64,000 bases of DNA from Pseudomonas sp. RC10 (GTDB lineage Bacteria > Pseudomonadota > Gammaproteobacteria > Pseudomonadales > Pseudomonadaceae): positions 6,157,001-6,221,000 of the forward strand of contig NZ_CP151650.1 of NCBI RefSeq assembly GCF_038397775.1. The letters are read 5' to 3'. The position numbers and the translations under genes are program-made. A model generated the notes under the pieces. The model worked only from the letters and a program-made list of their open reading frames with translations, did no database searches and was not told the origin of the DNA. Below are positions 29,587 through 40,052 of this stretch, one piece after another. Numbering within the stretch: position 1 is the first letter of the stretch; the number at the start of each line of letters is the position of its first letter.

Positions 29587-32216
29587 GACTTCGCCTTAGG
29601 TTTACGCACACTGCCGCCCTTTGCATCGGGCGCTGAGCCCGACTTTGGCGGGCCCTTGCGGTGTTTACTCGGTTTTGCGGACTTCCCGGACGGCGCGGAA
29701 TCACTCCGCGACGACTTTCCCGACGACGCCTTGCTACCACCCTTCGCTTCTGCCAGAAGCGCTTTCTTCATCTCACGGCTTTTGCGGACTTCGGCATTTT
29801 TTGCGGCCGCATCGCTCGGACGATACGCCTCGACAACCGGTTCTTTGGTGGCGCTGCGACGGCTTGGGCGAGACGCCGTGGCCTTGTCCTGCTCATTATC
29901 TTTCGGCTTTTCCGCAGCGGCAGGCTCGGCAGCCTTGCGCTTGCGACCCACCGGCGCGCTGGTGGTTTTTTCTGACATTTCGAAGTCGATCTTGCGCTCG
30001 TCGAGATCGACGCGCATGACCCGCACTTCAACGGTGTCGCCCAGGCGGAAGCTACGGCCCGTGCGCTCACCCGCCAAACGGTGGTGAACCGGATCGAAGT
30101 GGTAGTAATCGCCTGGCAACGCGGTCACGTGCACCAGGCCTTCCACGTAAATGTCGGTCAGCTCGACGAACAGCCCGAAACCGGTCACCGCTGTGATAAC
30201 GCCCGGGAACGACTCACCCACGCGGTCTTTCATGAACTCGCACTTGAGCCAGTTCACCACGTCACGGGTGGCTTCGTCGGCCCGGCGCTCGCTCATCGAG
30301 CATTGCTCGCCCAACTGCTCCAGTCCCGCTTCGTCGTACGGGTAGATGCGCGCTTTCGGAATCGACGCTGCGCCTGCACGACGCACGTGCGGCGTGTCTT
30401 GCTTGGAACGGATGACGCTGCGAATGGCGCGGTGCGTCAGCAAGTCCGGGTAACGACGAATCGGCGAGGTGAAGTGCGTGTAGGCCTCGTAATTCAGGCC
30501 GAAGTGGCCGTTGTTATCCGAGCTGTACACCGCCTGGCTCAGCGAGCGCAGCATGACGGTCTGGATCAGGTGGTAATCCGGACGGTCCTTGATGGTTTCC
30601 AGCAGCGCCTGATAATCCTTCGGCGTCGGGCCGTCCTTGCCTTTGTGCAAGGACAGACCCAACTCACCCAGGAACGCGCGCAGTTTTTCCAGGCGCTCAG
30701 GCGGCGGACCGTCGTGGACGCGGTACAGCGCAGGGATTTCATGCTTCTTGAGGAACTCGGCAGTGGCCACGTTGGCGGCCAGCATGCATTCCTCGATCAG
30801 CTTGTGCGCATCGTTGCGGGTCGTCGGGCGAATCTCGGCGATCTTGCGCTCGGACCCGAAGATGATCCGGGTTTCCTGCGTTTCGAAGTCGATGGCGCCA
30901 CGCGTGTGGCGTGCTGCCAGCAGCACCTTGTACAGCGCGTAAAGCTGCTTGAGGTCCGGGATGACCTCTTTGTAATCGCCGCGCAACTGCCGGGCTTCGC
31001 TGGTTTTCGGGTGTTCCAGAATCGAACTGACCTTGTTGTAAGTCAGCCGCGCGTGGGAGTGGATCACGGCTTCGTAGAACACGTAGTCCGTCATTTCGCC
31101 GGATTTGGAGATAGTCATCTCGCAGACCATCGCCAGACGGTCGACCAGCGGATTCAGCGAGCAAAGGCCGTTGGACAACTGCTCAGGCAGCATCGGTACG
31201 ACACGCTCGGGGAAGTACACCGAGTTGCCGCGAACCTGGGATTCGGCGTCGAGCGCGGAGCCGATCTTCACGTAACTGGAGACGTCCGCAATCGCGACGT
31301 AAAGTTTCCAGCCACCCGAGAACAGACGTAGCTTGCCCGGCTTGGCTTCGCAGTAAACCGCATCGTCGAAGTCGCGAGCGTCTTCGCCGTCGATGGTCAC
31401 GAACGGGAGGTGGCGCAGATCGACGCGGTGCTCTTTGTCCTTTTCCTCGACTTCCGGTTTGAGCTTGGCGGCTTCTTTGAGCACGGCTTCAGGCCAGACA
31501 TGCGGAATGTCGTACGTGCGCAGCGCAACGTCGATTTCCATGCCCGGCGCCATGTAGTTGCCCACGACTTCGACCACGTCGCCCTGCGGCTGGAAGCGCG
31601 GAGTCGGCCAGTGAGTAATCTTCACTTCGACGAACTGACCCACGCGGGCGTCGGCATTGCGACCTGGCGTGATCAGCACTTCCTGCTGAATCTTTGGATT
31701 GTCGGGAACGACGAAACCAATGCCGCTCTCTTCGAAGTAACGACCCACCACGGTTTCGTGAGCGCGGGAAACGACTTCAACGATGACGCCTTCGCGACGA
31801 CCGCGACGGTCCAGGCCGGAAACGCGGGCCAAGGCACGGTCGCCATCGAACACCAGACGCATCTGGGCTGGGCTCATGAACAGGTCGTCGGAGCCGTCGT
31901 CAGGCACGAGGAAGCCAAAACCGTCGCGATGACCGCTGATGCGACCGAGGATCAGGTCCAGCTTGTCGACCGGCGCGTAGGTGCCGCGGCGGGTGTAGAT
32001 CAACTGCGCGTCGCGTTCCATCGCACGAAGGCGACGGCGCAGGGCCTCGATCTGATCTTCAGTCGTCAGACCAAACTCTGCGACCAGCTCTTCACGGGCA
32101 GCGGGCGAACCGCGCTCGGAGAGATGCGCCAGAATCAGCTCACGGCTAGGAATGGGGTTTTCGTATTTTTCCGCTTCACGAGCGGCCTCGGGATCGAGGG
32201 ACTGCCAATCGGCCAT
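29583..32216 (-). CDS. rnr: Ribonuclease R
   Basis: Processive 3'-5' exoribonuclease, 877 residues, that degrades structured RNA. Domains in order: winged helix (residues about 20-85), two cold-shock domains, the RNB catalytic domain with the acidic cluster DGEDARDFDDAVYC (about 270-285) and NGHFGLNYEAYTHFTSPIRR, then an S1 domain (FPGVITAVTGFGLFVELTDI). A basic, serine- and lysine-rich tail follows from about residue 770. Length and order match the family. It begins 226 bp from the divergent tRNA-Leu genes and is followed by overlapping rlmB. Confidence 0.97.
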   Translation of the reverse strand: MADWQSLDPEAAREAEKYENPIPSRELILAHLSERGSPAAREELVAEFGLTTEDQIEALRRRLRAMERDAQLIYTRRGTYAPVDKLDLILGRISGHRDGFGFLVPDDGSDDLFMSPAQMRLVFDGDRALARVSGLDRRGRREGVIVEVVSRAHETVVGRYFEESGIGFVVPDNPKIQQEVLITPGRNADARVGQFVEVKITHWPTPRFQPQGDVVEVVGNYMAPGMEIDVALRTYDIPHVWPEAVLKEAAKLKPEVEEKDKEHRVDLRHLPFVTIDGEDARDFDDAVYCEAKPGKLRLFSGGWKLYVAIADVSSYVKIGSALDAESQVRGNSVYFPERVVPMLPEQLSNGLCSLNPLVDRLAMVCEMTISKSGEMTDYVFYEAVIHSHARLTYNKVSSILEHPKTSEARQLRGDYKEVIPDLKQLYALYKVLLAARHTRGAIDFETQETRIIFGSERKIAEIRPTTRNDAHKLIEECMLAANVATAEFLKKHEIPALYRVHDGPPPERLEKLRAFLGELGLSLHKGKDGPTPKDYQALLETIKDRPDYHLIQTVMLRSLSQAVYSSDNNGHFGLNYEAYTHFTSPIRRYPDLLTHRAIRSVIRSKQDTPHVRRAGAASIPKARIYPYDEAGLEQLGEQCSMSERRADEATRDVVNWLKCEFMKDRVGESFPGVITAVTGFGLFVELTDIYVEGLVHVTALPGDYYHFDPVHHRLAGERTGRSFRLGDTVEVRVMRVDLDERKIDFEMSEKTTSAPVGRKRKAAEPAAAEKPKDNEQDKATASRPSRRSATKEPVVEAYRPSDAAAKNAEVRKSREMKKALLAEAKGGSKASSGKSSRSDSAPSGKSAKPSKHRKGPPKSGSAPDAKGGSVRKPKAKS

Positions 32217-32330
32217 TAGAATGAGTTCACCTTATCTGTATGCAATTAGTTTGGCATATACCCGATTGAAACGCGAAGGCAGCGTTTGTTGAGGCTTTTC
32301 GCTATTTCAAAAAAAATTTCACGCCGGGGG

Positions 32331-32359
32331 TTTACAGCTTCTATCCTCATCCGTAAGAT
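32331..32359 (+). promoter_or_regulatory. Sigma-70 promoter of the tRNA-Leu genes
   Basis: -35 TTTACA (32331-32336), 17-bp spacer, -10 TAAGAT (32354-32359), then a GC-rich discriminator GCGCCCC typical of stringently controlled stable-RNA promoters. It is about 84 bp before the first mature tRNA end. The rest of 32217-32330 is the rnr upstream region. Confidence 0.7.
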
Positions 32360-32442
32360 GCGCCCCACAACGACGGCACTGCCACGTTGTAGTTGAAATC
32401 AAGCGGCTTTTTGAAAAATAAGTCGTATGAAATCAACGAATT

Positions 32443-32529
32443 GCCCAGATGGTGAAATTGGTAGACACGCCAGCTTCAGGTGCTGGTGACCTTACGGTCG
32501 TGGAAGTTCGAGTCTTCTTCTGGGCACCA
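32443..32529 (+). tRNA. tRNA-Leu (CAG), copy 1
   Basis: 87 nt with encoded CCA. Acceptor GCCCAGA pairs with TCTGGGC. The anticodon arm CCAGC-TTCAGGT-GCTGG gives anticodon CAG, the class II variable arm is GACCTTACGGTC, and the T arm has loop TTCGAGT. All stems close, so it looks functional. Confidence 0.97.
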
Positions 32530-32537
32530 ATTCAACG

Positions 32538-32562
32538 AAACCGAGCCAAGTGCTCGGTTTTG
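32538..32562 (+). terminator. Terminator-like hairpin after tRNA-Leu copy 1
   Basis: Stem ACCGAGC / GCTCGGT with a five-base CAAGT loop, followed by TTTTGTGCTTT. The same hairpin follows copy 2. The T-run is short, so partial read-through to copy 2 is possible. Confidence 0.7.
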
Positions 32563-32748
32563 TGCTTTCTGGGATTTGAAAGTTCTTTTCCGAGCAGCTC
32601 TGAGGGTAGATCAGTTCCCCTCTCCTGTCCTTCCTGCCTTTGACAAACCTGCGAGCTTATCGCGCTTGCAATCAAAACCGCCTCTCCCGCTAAAATTTCT
32701 CAAAATTATGTTGCACTAATACGAAAAATCTAATTAAATCAGCGCCAT

Positions 32749-32835
32749 GCCCAGGTGGTGAAATTGGTAGACACGCCAGCTTCAGGTGCTGGTGACCTTA
32801 CGGTCGTGGAAGTTCGAGTCTTCTCCTGGGCACCA
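32749..32835 (+). tRNA. tRNA-Leu (CAG), copy 2
   Basis: 87 nt with encoded CCA, identical to copy 1 except for a compensatory change of the last acceptor pair (7:66 is G:C here and A:T in copy 1). Anticodon CAG. The 186 bp between the first terminator and this gene shows only weak promoter-like sequence (TTGCAC at 32711 with TTAAAT about 17 bp on), so it may depend partly on the upstream promoter. Confidence 0.97.
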
Positions 32836-32843
32836 AACAAAAC

Positions 32844-32869
32844 AAAACCGAGCCAAGTGCTCGGTTTTG
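32844..32869 (+). terminator. Terminator-like hairpin after tRNA-Leu copy 2
   Basis: AAAACCGAGC-CAAGT-GCTCGGTTTT, a 10-bp stem including the A/T run, immediately after the tRNA. Same stem and loop as the hairpin after copy 1, so it belongs to the duplicated unit. Confidence 0.8.
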
Positions 32870-32994
32870 TGCTTTTCGGGGTTTGATAATTCCCCTCCTC
32901 CGCAAAAGCCTGGCATGCCGGCGAAGGCAATCTCTCGATTGCCACCTCCGCCAGGCCAGCCCGCTACAGAAATACGCTACGACCTATAACCCGC

Positions 32995-34929
32995 CTACGC
33001 CCGGAATTGCCCAAGACTCGCTTTCAACTGCGCGGCCAGTTTATCCAGCGTCTTGCCACTGGCCGTCGTTTCGACAACAGCCTGGGCAGCTTTCTCGGCC
33101 TGGGCATGAATCACTTCCACGCGACCACGTACCGCCTGCGCCCCTTGCGCCTGATGCTCTGCTGCGCGGGTCGCCAAACCTATCGCCGCATGAACCTGCT
33201 CAACGGAGTCCTGAACGGTTTTCTGCAGGCGGGCACTGTCGCGCAGCACTTCCAGCCCCTCCTTCGCTTTGCGGCCTGCCAGACCGATGGTCGCGACCGC
33301 TTCTTTAGCACCCGATTGCAGCTTGGTGATGTGTTCCTGAATATCGCCAGTGGAGCTTTGAGTTTTGCTGGCCAGCGCGCGAACCTCATCGGCCACGACT
33401 GCGAAGCCGAGCCCCGTCTCACCCGCACGTGCCGCTTCAATGGCGGCGTTAAGCGCCAGCAAGTTGGTTTGCTCGGCGATGCCGTGAATCACTTCCAGCA
33501 CCACCTCGATCTGCTCGCTCTGCTGCGCCAAACGCTCAATGACCTGCGCGCCGGTCTCGACCTGCCCTGCCAGTGCCTCGATCAGATTGCCGACCTGGGT
33601 CGACGTCCGCGTGTTCTCATCCGTAGCCTGGCGAATGTCGACCACCTGCCGCAGTGCAGCCTGCATCGCCTGACTCTCGGCTTGCGCCTCGTCTGCCATC
33701 TGGGCCAAAGCGTGGAGGCTCGCGGCCACTTCGTCTCGCTGCAACTCGGCAGCCGCATTGGCACCGGCGTTGCGCTTGCTCATGGCACCGATCTCAACAC
33801 CCGTTTGCTGAGCGACATCACCCGCCTCTCGAACGATGGGTTGCAGCTTGTCCACAAAACGATTGACCGCCGCCGCCATGTCGCCAATTTCGTCATTACT
33901 GTTGAGCTTGACCCGCTTGGTCAGGTCGCCCTCGCCCGCCGCCAGATCATCCAGCGCACGATTGAGCAATTGCAGACGCAGCACGACACGACGCCCCAGC
34001 ACCACCGCCAGCACGATCAACACAATCAGACCCACCAGCGCCAGGCCGACACCGATCCTCCAGCGCAATGTTTCAGCCGCCGCCTGAACAGTGGAACTGG
34101 TATTGGTGGCCATCGCCGACGCAGCGCCCTGCGCGGTCTGTAGACGCGAACGCAGCGCCGCAGAGCTTTCCGCCGCCGCGCTGCCGAGACTTTCAGAGAC
34201 CAACTGCTCGCCATTGCCAATCAGCGCCGTGAAACGCTTGTCGAGCGCCACCAGATTCGTCTCGACCGCTGCGGTTGAAACGCCCATCCGCACCTTGCCG
34301 ATTTCAACGCCATTCGGGCTGATAGAGGCCTCGACGTAATACACCGATGGGTCTTTCTGCGCAGCATTCAAGACCTTGTCCATCGCCCGCTCACCCTCGC
34401 CCTTGGCCAACAACGCCTTGATCGATTCGTTCTCGCGGTTGAGGTAGCGCGTCAGGTGCTCGCCCTGGGCGTCGTCGTAAACAACGAACAGCACGTTAGG
34501 ATTGCGCTGGGCGCGTCGTGCGAATTCAGACAGCGTCGGGGTGTCGCCATCCCACATCGCACGGGGTGCGACAGCCGCGAGCAGCTCTGCCATGTCGGTG
34601 GCGGAATCCTTCAAGTCCGTCTCCAGCGTCGCACGCAGTTGCTTCTGCTCATCCTTCAGACGGGTCGACAATCCCGCACTCAAACGCTGCCGGGTATTTT
34701 GCGAAAGGCTGTCGAGACTGGACGTTACATCACGGCTCGCCTGTTCCAACTCGCCGGACAAGTGTTGCGAATCTACACCCAGTCGGGCGCCCAGATCGGC
34801 CTCAAGCGCAGTAACGGTGCTCCGGGTCAGGGCGACCGCCACCAGCACTTGCACCAATAGGGCAATGCCGAGAGCAATGAATACGGGCCGCAGCAAGCGA
34901 CTGCGGAGAAGCGAAAGGACGGCTGACAC
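32995..34929 (-). CDS. Methyl-accepting chemotaxis protein
   Basis: Transmembrane chemoreceptor. GTG 34929 ([20 protein letters not shown]) has GGGGGAA six bases upstream and gives 644 residues; an ATG nine codons earlier has no ribosome site. Parts in order: a first membrane helix ([20 protein letters not shown]), a roughly 250-residue periplasmic sensor region, a second membrane helix ([20 protein letters not shown]), a HAMP domain and a cytoplasmic signalling domain. The CheA/CheW hairpin reads [20 protein letters not shown] then [13 protein letters not shown]. The ligand cannot be predicted. It is monocistronic between the tRNAs and purA; the 125-bp tRNA-side gap holds only the hairpin. 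Confidence 0.92.
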   Translation of the reverse strand: MSAVLSLLRSRLLRPVFIALGIALLVQVLVAVALTRSTVTALEADLGARLGVDSQHLSGELEQASRDVTSSLDSLSQNTRQRLSAGLSTRLKDEQKQLRATLETDLKDSATDMAELLAAVAPRAMWDGDTPTLSEFARRAQRNPNVLFVVYDDAQGEHLTRYLNRENESIKALLAKGEGERAMDKVLNAAQKDPSVYYVEASISPNGVEIGKVRMGVSTAAVETNLVALDKRFTALIGNGEQLVSESLGSAAAESSAALRSRLQTAQGAASAMATNTSSTVQAAAETLRWRIGVGLALVGLIVLIVLAVVLGRRVVLRLQLLNRALDDLAAGEGDLTKRVKLNSNDEIGDMAAAVNRFVDKLQPIVREAGDVAQQTGVEIGAMSKRNAGANAAAELQRDEVAASLHALAQMADEAQAESQAMQAALRQVVDIRQATDENTRTSTQVGNLIEALAGQVETGAQVIERLAQQSEQIEVVLEVIHGIAEQTNLLALNAAIEAARAGETGLGFAVVADEVRALASKTQSSTGDIQEHITKLQSGAKEAVATIGLAGRKAKEGLEVLRDSARLQKTVQDSVEQVHAAIGLATRAAEHQAQGAQAVRGRVEVIHAQAEKAAQAVVETTASGKTLDKLAAQLKASLGQFRA

Positions 34930-35030
34930 TGGAAATTCCCCCACCACAAACGCCATTAAAATGATGGCATTTCTAATGACGGTATTTACAGCAAGGGCCG
35001 TGCCGTTCTCATGACGGGAATCAGGCAGGC

Positions 35031-35066
35031 AAAAGAAAGGGCCGCCTTAGCGACCCTTTTCTTTCA
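35031..35066 (-). terminator. Rho-independent terminator after purA
   Basis: On the minus strand GAAAAGGGTCGC...GCGGCCCTTTC forms a stem-loop followed by TTTT. It begins 13 bp after the purA stop, in the 150-bp gap before the chemoreceptor gene. Confidence 0.75.
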
Positions 35067-35079
35067 TATCAACGGGTTA

Positions 35080-36387
<1,308 letters not shown>

Positions 36388-36426
36388 TCACGCAAACTGG
36401 GTGCCGGCTGCCGCCGACTGGAAAAC

Positions 36427-37614
36427 TCAAGAGGCCAGCGGCAGTACCTGCCAATGCTCGCCGTGCTGAATCAATTGCCGATCGCAATCGGCTTCTTTCG
36501 CTGCCGCGACCGATTGGCCAGGCAATGCCTGAACCACGCGCTGACCTTCGCTGCGCAGTTGGCAGACGGTCTGCCAGAGTGCGGCGTCGGTGCTGTCAGG
36601 CATCCAGATACCGCCAGACGGTAGCTCGATCGGCGCCTGCCCCAGCGTGACCAGGGTTTTCAAATCGGTGGAGAAACCCGTTGCCGGACGCGCACGCCCG
36701 AAATCGGCACCGATGTCATCGTAACGACCGCCTTGGGCGATCGACTGGCCGACACCCGGCACGAACACCGCAAACACCACACCCGTATGGTAGTGATAGC
36801 CGCGAAGCTCGCCGAGGTCGAAGTACAACGGCAAATCAGGGAAACGAGCCGACAGACGTTCGGCGATTTCCACGAGGTCGTCCAACGCCTCGATGACCGG
36901 CGCAGGTGCCTTGGCCAGACGCTCGCGGGCAGCAGCCAGCACATCGCGGCCACCGCACAGATCCACCAGGGCCCGCAACATGGCGGCCAGATCAGTTGGC
37001 AGGTTCTCGGTCAGCGTGATGACTTCGTCGATGGCTTTGCGCTGCAAAGCATCAAAAAGCTGTTGCTCGACTTCACCCGACAACCCTGCCGCACGGGCCA
37101 GACCGCGATAAATGCCAACATGGCCCAAGTCCATGTGGACGTCAGGCACATCCGCGAGCTTAAGCATAGCCAGCATCAGGCTGATCACTTCGACGTCGCT
37201 GCTCGGACTGGCATCGCCGTACAACTCGGCGCCCAGTTGAATCGGGCTGCGCGAGGACGACAGGGCGCGGGGCTGGGCATGCAGCACGCTACCGGCGTAG
37301 CACAGACGGCTCGGGCCTTCGCGGCGCAGGGTATGCGCGTCGATGCGGGCGACCTGAGGCGTGATGTCCGCCCGGAAGCCCATTTGCCGACCCGACTGCG
37401 GATCGACCACTTTAAAGGTGCGCAGATCCAGATCCTGGCCAGCACCTGTGAGCAGTGATTCAAGGTATTCGATGTGCGGGGTAACGACGAACTCATAGCC
37501 CCAGCTCTGAAACAGATCCAACACCTGACGACGCGCCACTTCTATGCGCGCAGCTTCCGGCGGCAGTACTTCTTCGATGCCATCCGGCAGCAGCCAGCGG
37601 TCAACCGTTGCCAT
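36427..37614 (-). CDS. hisZ: ATP phosphoribosyltransferase regulatory subunit
   Basis: 395 residues, a catalytically dead HisRS paralogue that pairs with short-form HisG for histidine-feedback-regulated synthesis of PR-ATP. It starts [20 protein letters not shown]. HisRS-like motif 2 region is [20 protein letters not shown], and the histidyl-binding-like stretch [10 protein letters not shown] and [20 protein letters not shown] are present. It lacks the HisRS C-terminal anticodon-binding domain, as HisZ should. Position beside purA and hflC agrees with other Pseudomonas. Confidence 0.95.
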   Translation of the reverse strand: MATVDRWLLPDGIEEVLPPEAARIEVARRQVLDLFQSWGYEFVVTPHIEYLESLLTGAGQDLDLRTFKVVDPQSGRQMGFRADITPQVARIDAHTLRREGPSRLCYAGSVLHAQPRALSSSRSPIQLGAELYGDASPSSDVEVISLMLAMLKLADVPDVHMDLGHVGIYRGLARAAGLSGEVEQQLFDALQRKAIDEVITLTENLPTDLAAMLRALVDLCGGRDVLAAARERLAKAPAPVIEALDDLVEIAERLSARFPDLPLYFDLGELRGYHYHTGVVFAVFVPGVGQSIAQGGRYDDIGADFGRARPATGFSTDLKTLVTLGQAPIELPSGGIWMPDSTDAALWQTVCQLRSEGQRVVQALPGQSVAAAKEADCDRQLIQHGEHWQVLPLAS

Positions 37615-37799
37615 TACGCCTTTCCCCTATGATCCGGGCGGCCAACCCTTGGGCAAGCCTTGAGTGAAGCAGACAGCGCCTGCGAACCCTGTACGGGGAT
37701 TCGTTATCCCTATACAAAGCGAGCCGCAACTTGAGCGGCACTGTCCTCGAAAAAACTGCCGCGCACGAAATACGCCACGGCCAATCAATCGTGTAGACG

Positions 37800-37825
37800 C
37801 AAAAAAGCCGGGAATTTCCCGGCTG
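37800..37825 (-). terminator. Rho-independent terminator between hflC and hisZ
   Basis: On the minus strand AGCCGGGAA-TT-TTCCCGGCT followed by TTTTTT. It ends the long nnr-to-hflC transcription block and isolates hisZ-purA, whose promoter must lie in 37615-37800. Nothing else was seen in the 294-bp gap. Confidence 0.9.
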
Positions 37826-37908
37826 CCGCATCATACACACGTTTTGCCGCGTGATCACCCCGCCGAGCCGTTTTGCCGCCCGGCGGAGTCATCGATCACG
37901 GTGTGCGA

Positions 37909-38778
37909 TTACGGTTTGGCTTTCTCCAGATAGCGAAAGAATTCGCTGCCCGGATCAAGCACCATCACGTCGCTTTTGTTGGCGAAGCTTTCACGGTAGG
38001 CACGCAGGCTACGGTAGAACGCATAGAACTCCTGATCCTGCCCGTAGGCCTTGGAGTAGATGGCAGCGGCTTGTGCATCGCCATCACCGCGTGCCTCTTC
38101 AGACTCACGATAGGCTTCGGCCAGCAACACGCGGCGTTGACGATCGGCGTCAGCACGAATGCCTTCAGCCAACTCGTTACCCTTGGCGCGGTGCTCGCGA
38201 GCTTCACGCTCACGTTCGGTGCTCATCCGCTCGAATACGCTGCGGTTCACTTCCTTCGGCAAGTCGATGGCCTTGACCCGGACGTCGATGACTTCGATGC
38301 CCAGTTCTTTTTCGGCCATCCTGTTCAGCGAAGCGGTGATGTCAGCCATCAGCGCGTCACGCTCGCCCGACACAGCTTCGTGCAGGGTGCGCTTGCCGAA
38401 CTGATCACGCAGACCCGACTCCAGACGACGGGACAGACGCTCGTCGGCGATCTGCTTCAAGCCCGATGTCGCGGTGTAGAAACGCTCAGCGTCCTTCACG
38501 CGCCACTTGGCGTAGGCATCGACCATCACGGCTTTCTTTTCCAGCGTCAGGAAGCGCTGAGTCGGCGCATCCAGCGTCAACAGACGGCCGTCGAACTTGC
38601 GCACCTGGTTCACATAGGGAACCTTCACGTGCAGGCCCGGCGGAACATCCGCCTGAACCACACGACCGAATTGCAGCAACACAGCACGCTCGGTCTGAGC
38701 GACGATGTAGAAGCTGTTCCAGGCGACAACCGCCAGCACGACACAGACAATCAGGGCGACCAGAGATTTATTGCTCAT
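37909..38778 (-). CDS. hflC: FtsH protease modulator HflC
   Basis: SPFH/band-7 membrane protein, 289 residues, that with HflK encases the FtsH protease and tunes its activity. One N-terminal membrane helix (LVALIVCVVLAVVAWNSFYI) is followed by the SPFH domain (VVQADVPPGLHVKVPYVNQV) and a long coiled coil (EREREAREHRAKGNELAEGI). Its ATG shares TGATG with the hflK stop, indicating coupled synthesis of the two partners. It is followed by a strong terminator. Confidence 0.97.
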   Translation of the reverse strand: MSNKSLVALIVCVVLAVVAWNSFYIVAQTERAVLLQFGRVVQADVPPGLHVKVPYVNQVRKFDGRLLTLDAPTQRFLTLEKKAVMVDAYAKWRVKDAERFYTATSGLKQIADERLSRRLESGLRDQFGKRTLHEAVSGERDALMADITASLNRMAEKELGIEVIDVRVKAIDLPKEVNRSVFERMSTEREREAREHRAKGNELAEGIRADADRQRRVLLAEAYRESEEARGDGDAQAAAIYSKAYGQDQEFYAFYRSLRAYRESFANKSDVMVLDPGSEFFRYLEKAKP

Positions 38779-39956
38779 CAGCGAGTCTCCCTAGTGCGCG
38801 TGTCGCGTTGCTGTTGCAGATCCGCAGCCCGAGAGCCCGGGTCCACAGCAGTGGCCGAAGCCCCGCTCGACGACGATGTCGAACCGTTACGACTGCTTTC
38901 GATCATTTTGTCCAATGGCAGGTAAAGCAGGTTGTTCTGACCCTTGTCGCCGGTCACGAGCACCTTGCTGGTGTTGCTGAAGACTTCTTGCATGGTGTCC
39001 AGGTACAGGCGTTCGCGAGTGACTTCCGGCGCCTTGCGGTACTCGGCGACCAATTTGGTGAAGCGGTCAGCCTCACCCTTGGCACGCGAGACGACTTCGT
39101 CGCGGTAACCATTGGCGTCTTCGACGATGCGCTGGGCCTGACCACGGGCTTCGGGAATCACACCGTTGGCGTAGGTTTCGGCCTGGTTACGCGAACGCTG
39201 CTCGTCTTCACGGGCACGAATCACGTCATCAAAGGCTTCCTGAACTTCACGGGGCGCGGCTGCGCTCTGCACGTTCACCTGGGTCACGGTAATACCGGTG
39301 CGATAGGTGTCGAGGAAACGCTGAAGGCGGTCCTTGATCTCGCTGGCCATCAGCTCACGGCCTTCGGTCAGCACCTGGTCCATGGCAGTCGAACCGACCA
39401 CATGACGCAGAGCACTTTCGGTAGCGTGTTGCAGGCTGACTTCAGGCTGATCGACGTTCAGCACGAAATCCTGCAGGTTGGTGATCTTGTACTGCACGGT
39501 CAGCGGCACTTCGACGATGTTCTCGTCTTCGGTGAGCATCTGGCCCTGCTTGCTGTACGCACGCTCGCGGGTCACGTTTTCGAGGTACTTGCGATCGAAC
39601 GGCGGGAAATAGATGTTCAAACCCGAACCGACGGTTTCGTAGTATTTGCCGAAACGCAGAACGACCGCCTGCTCTTGCTCGTCCACCACATAAATCGCGT
39701 TGTACAGCCAAATCGCGAGCAGCACGACGAGGCCGATGCCGAGCAGGCCAAAACCACCGCCTTTGCCCGAACCACCGCCACTGCCGCCGCCGTCACTACT
39801 GCGTTTCTTACCACCACCGAACAACCCATTCAGGCTTTCCTGCAGCTTTCGGAAGGCCTCGTCGAGATCTGGTGGCCCCTTGCGGTCGCCGCCCTTGCGC
39901 TTACCACCCCAAGGATCCTGATTATTCGAGTTGCCACCCGGCTCATTCCAAGCCAT
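38778..39956 (-). CDS. hflK: FtsH protease modulator HflK
   Basis: 392 residues from ATG 39956 (MAWNEPGGNSNNQDPWGGKR), which has GGAGAGCGCT upstream; the open frame starts eight codons earlier. The N-terminus is glycine-rich, with a poly-Gly/Ser run before the membrane helix (LLGIGLVVLLAIWLYNAIYV). The SPFH domain (EQAVVLRFGKYYETVGSGLN) and a charged coiled coil with REDEQRSRNQAETYANGVI follow. Partner of HflC, directly upstream in the hfq-hflX-hflK-hflC cluster. Confidence 0.97.
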   Translation of the reverse strand: MAWNEPGGNSNNQDPWGGKRKGGDRKGPPDLDEAFRKLQESLNGLFGGGKKRSSDGGGSGGGSGKGGGFGLLGIGLVVLLAIWLYNAIYVVDEQEQAVVLRFGKYYETVGSGLNIYFPPFDRKYLENVTRERAYSKQGQMLTEDENIVEVPLTVQYKITNLQDFVLNVDQPEVSLQHATESALRHVVGSTAMDQVLTEGRELMASEIKDRLQRFLDTYRTGITVTQVNVQSAAAPREVQEAFDDVIRAREDEQRSRNQAETYANGVIPEARGQAQRIVEDANGYRDEVVSRAKGEADRFTKLVAEYRKAPEVTRERLYLDTMQEVFSNTSKVLVTGDKGQNNLLYLPLDKMIESSRNGSTSSSSGASATAVDPGSRAADLQQQRDTRTRETR

Positions 39957-40052
39957 AGCGCTCTCCATCTGATAAAGCAAAGACGCGCCCGCGGCGCGCC
40001 GACCAATGCTACAGAATGCCCATCAAAGCAGCACAACCGCTTCTTCAGGCTT

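Noticed and set aside
32443..32835. tRNA-Leu pair as a possible prophage or island attachment site
   Set aside because: tRNA genes are common integration sites, but no integrase, direct repeat of the tRNA 3' end or foreign DNA is present beside them.
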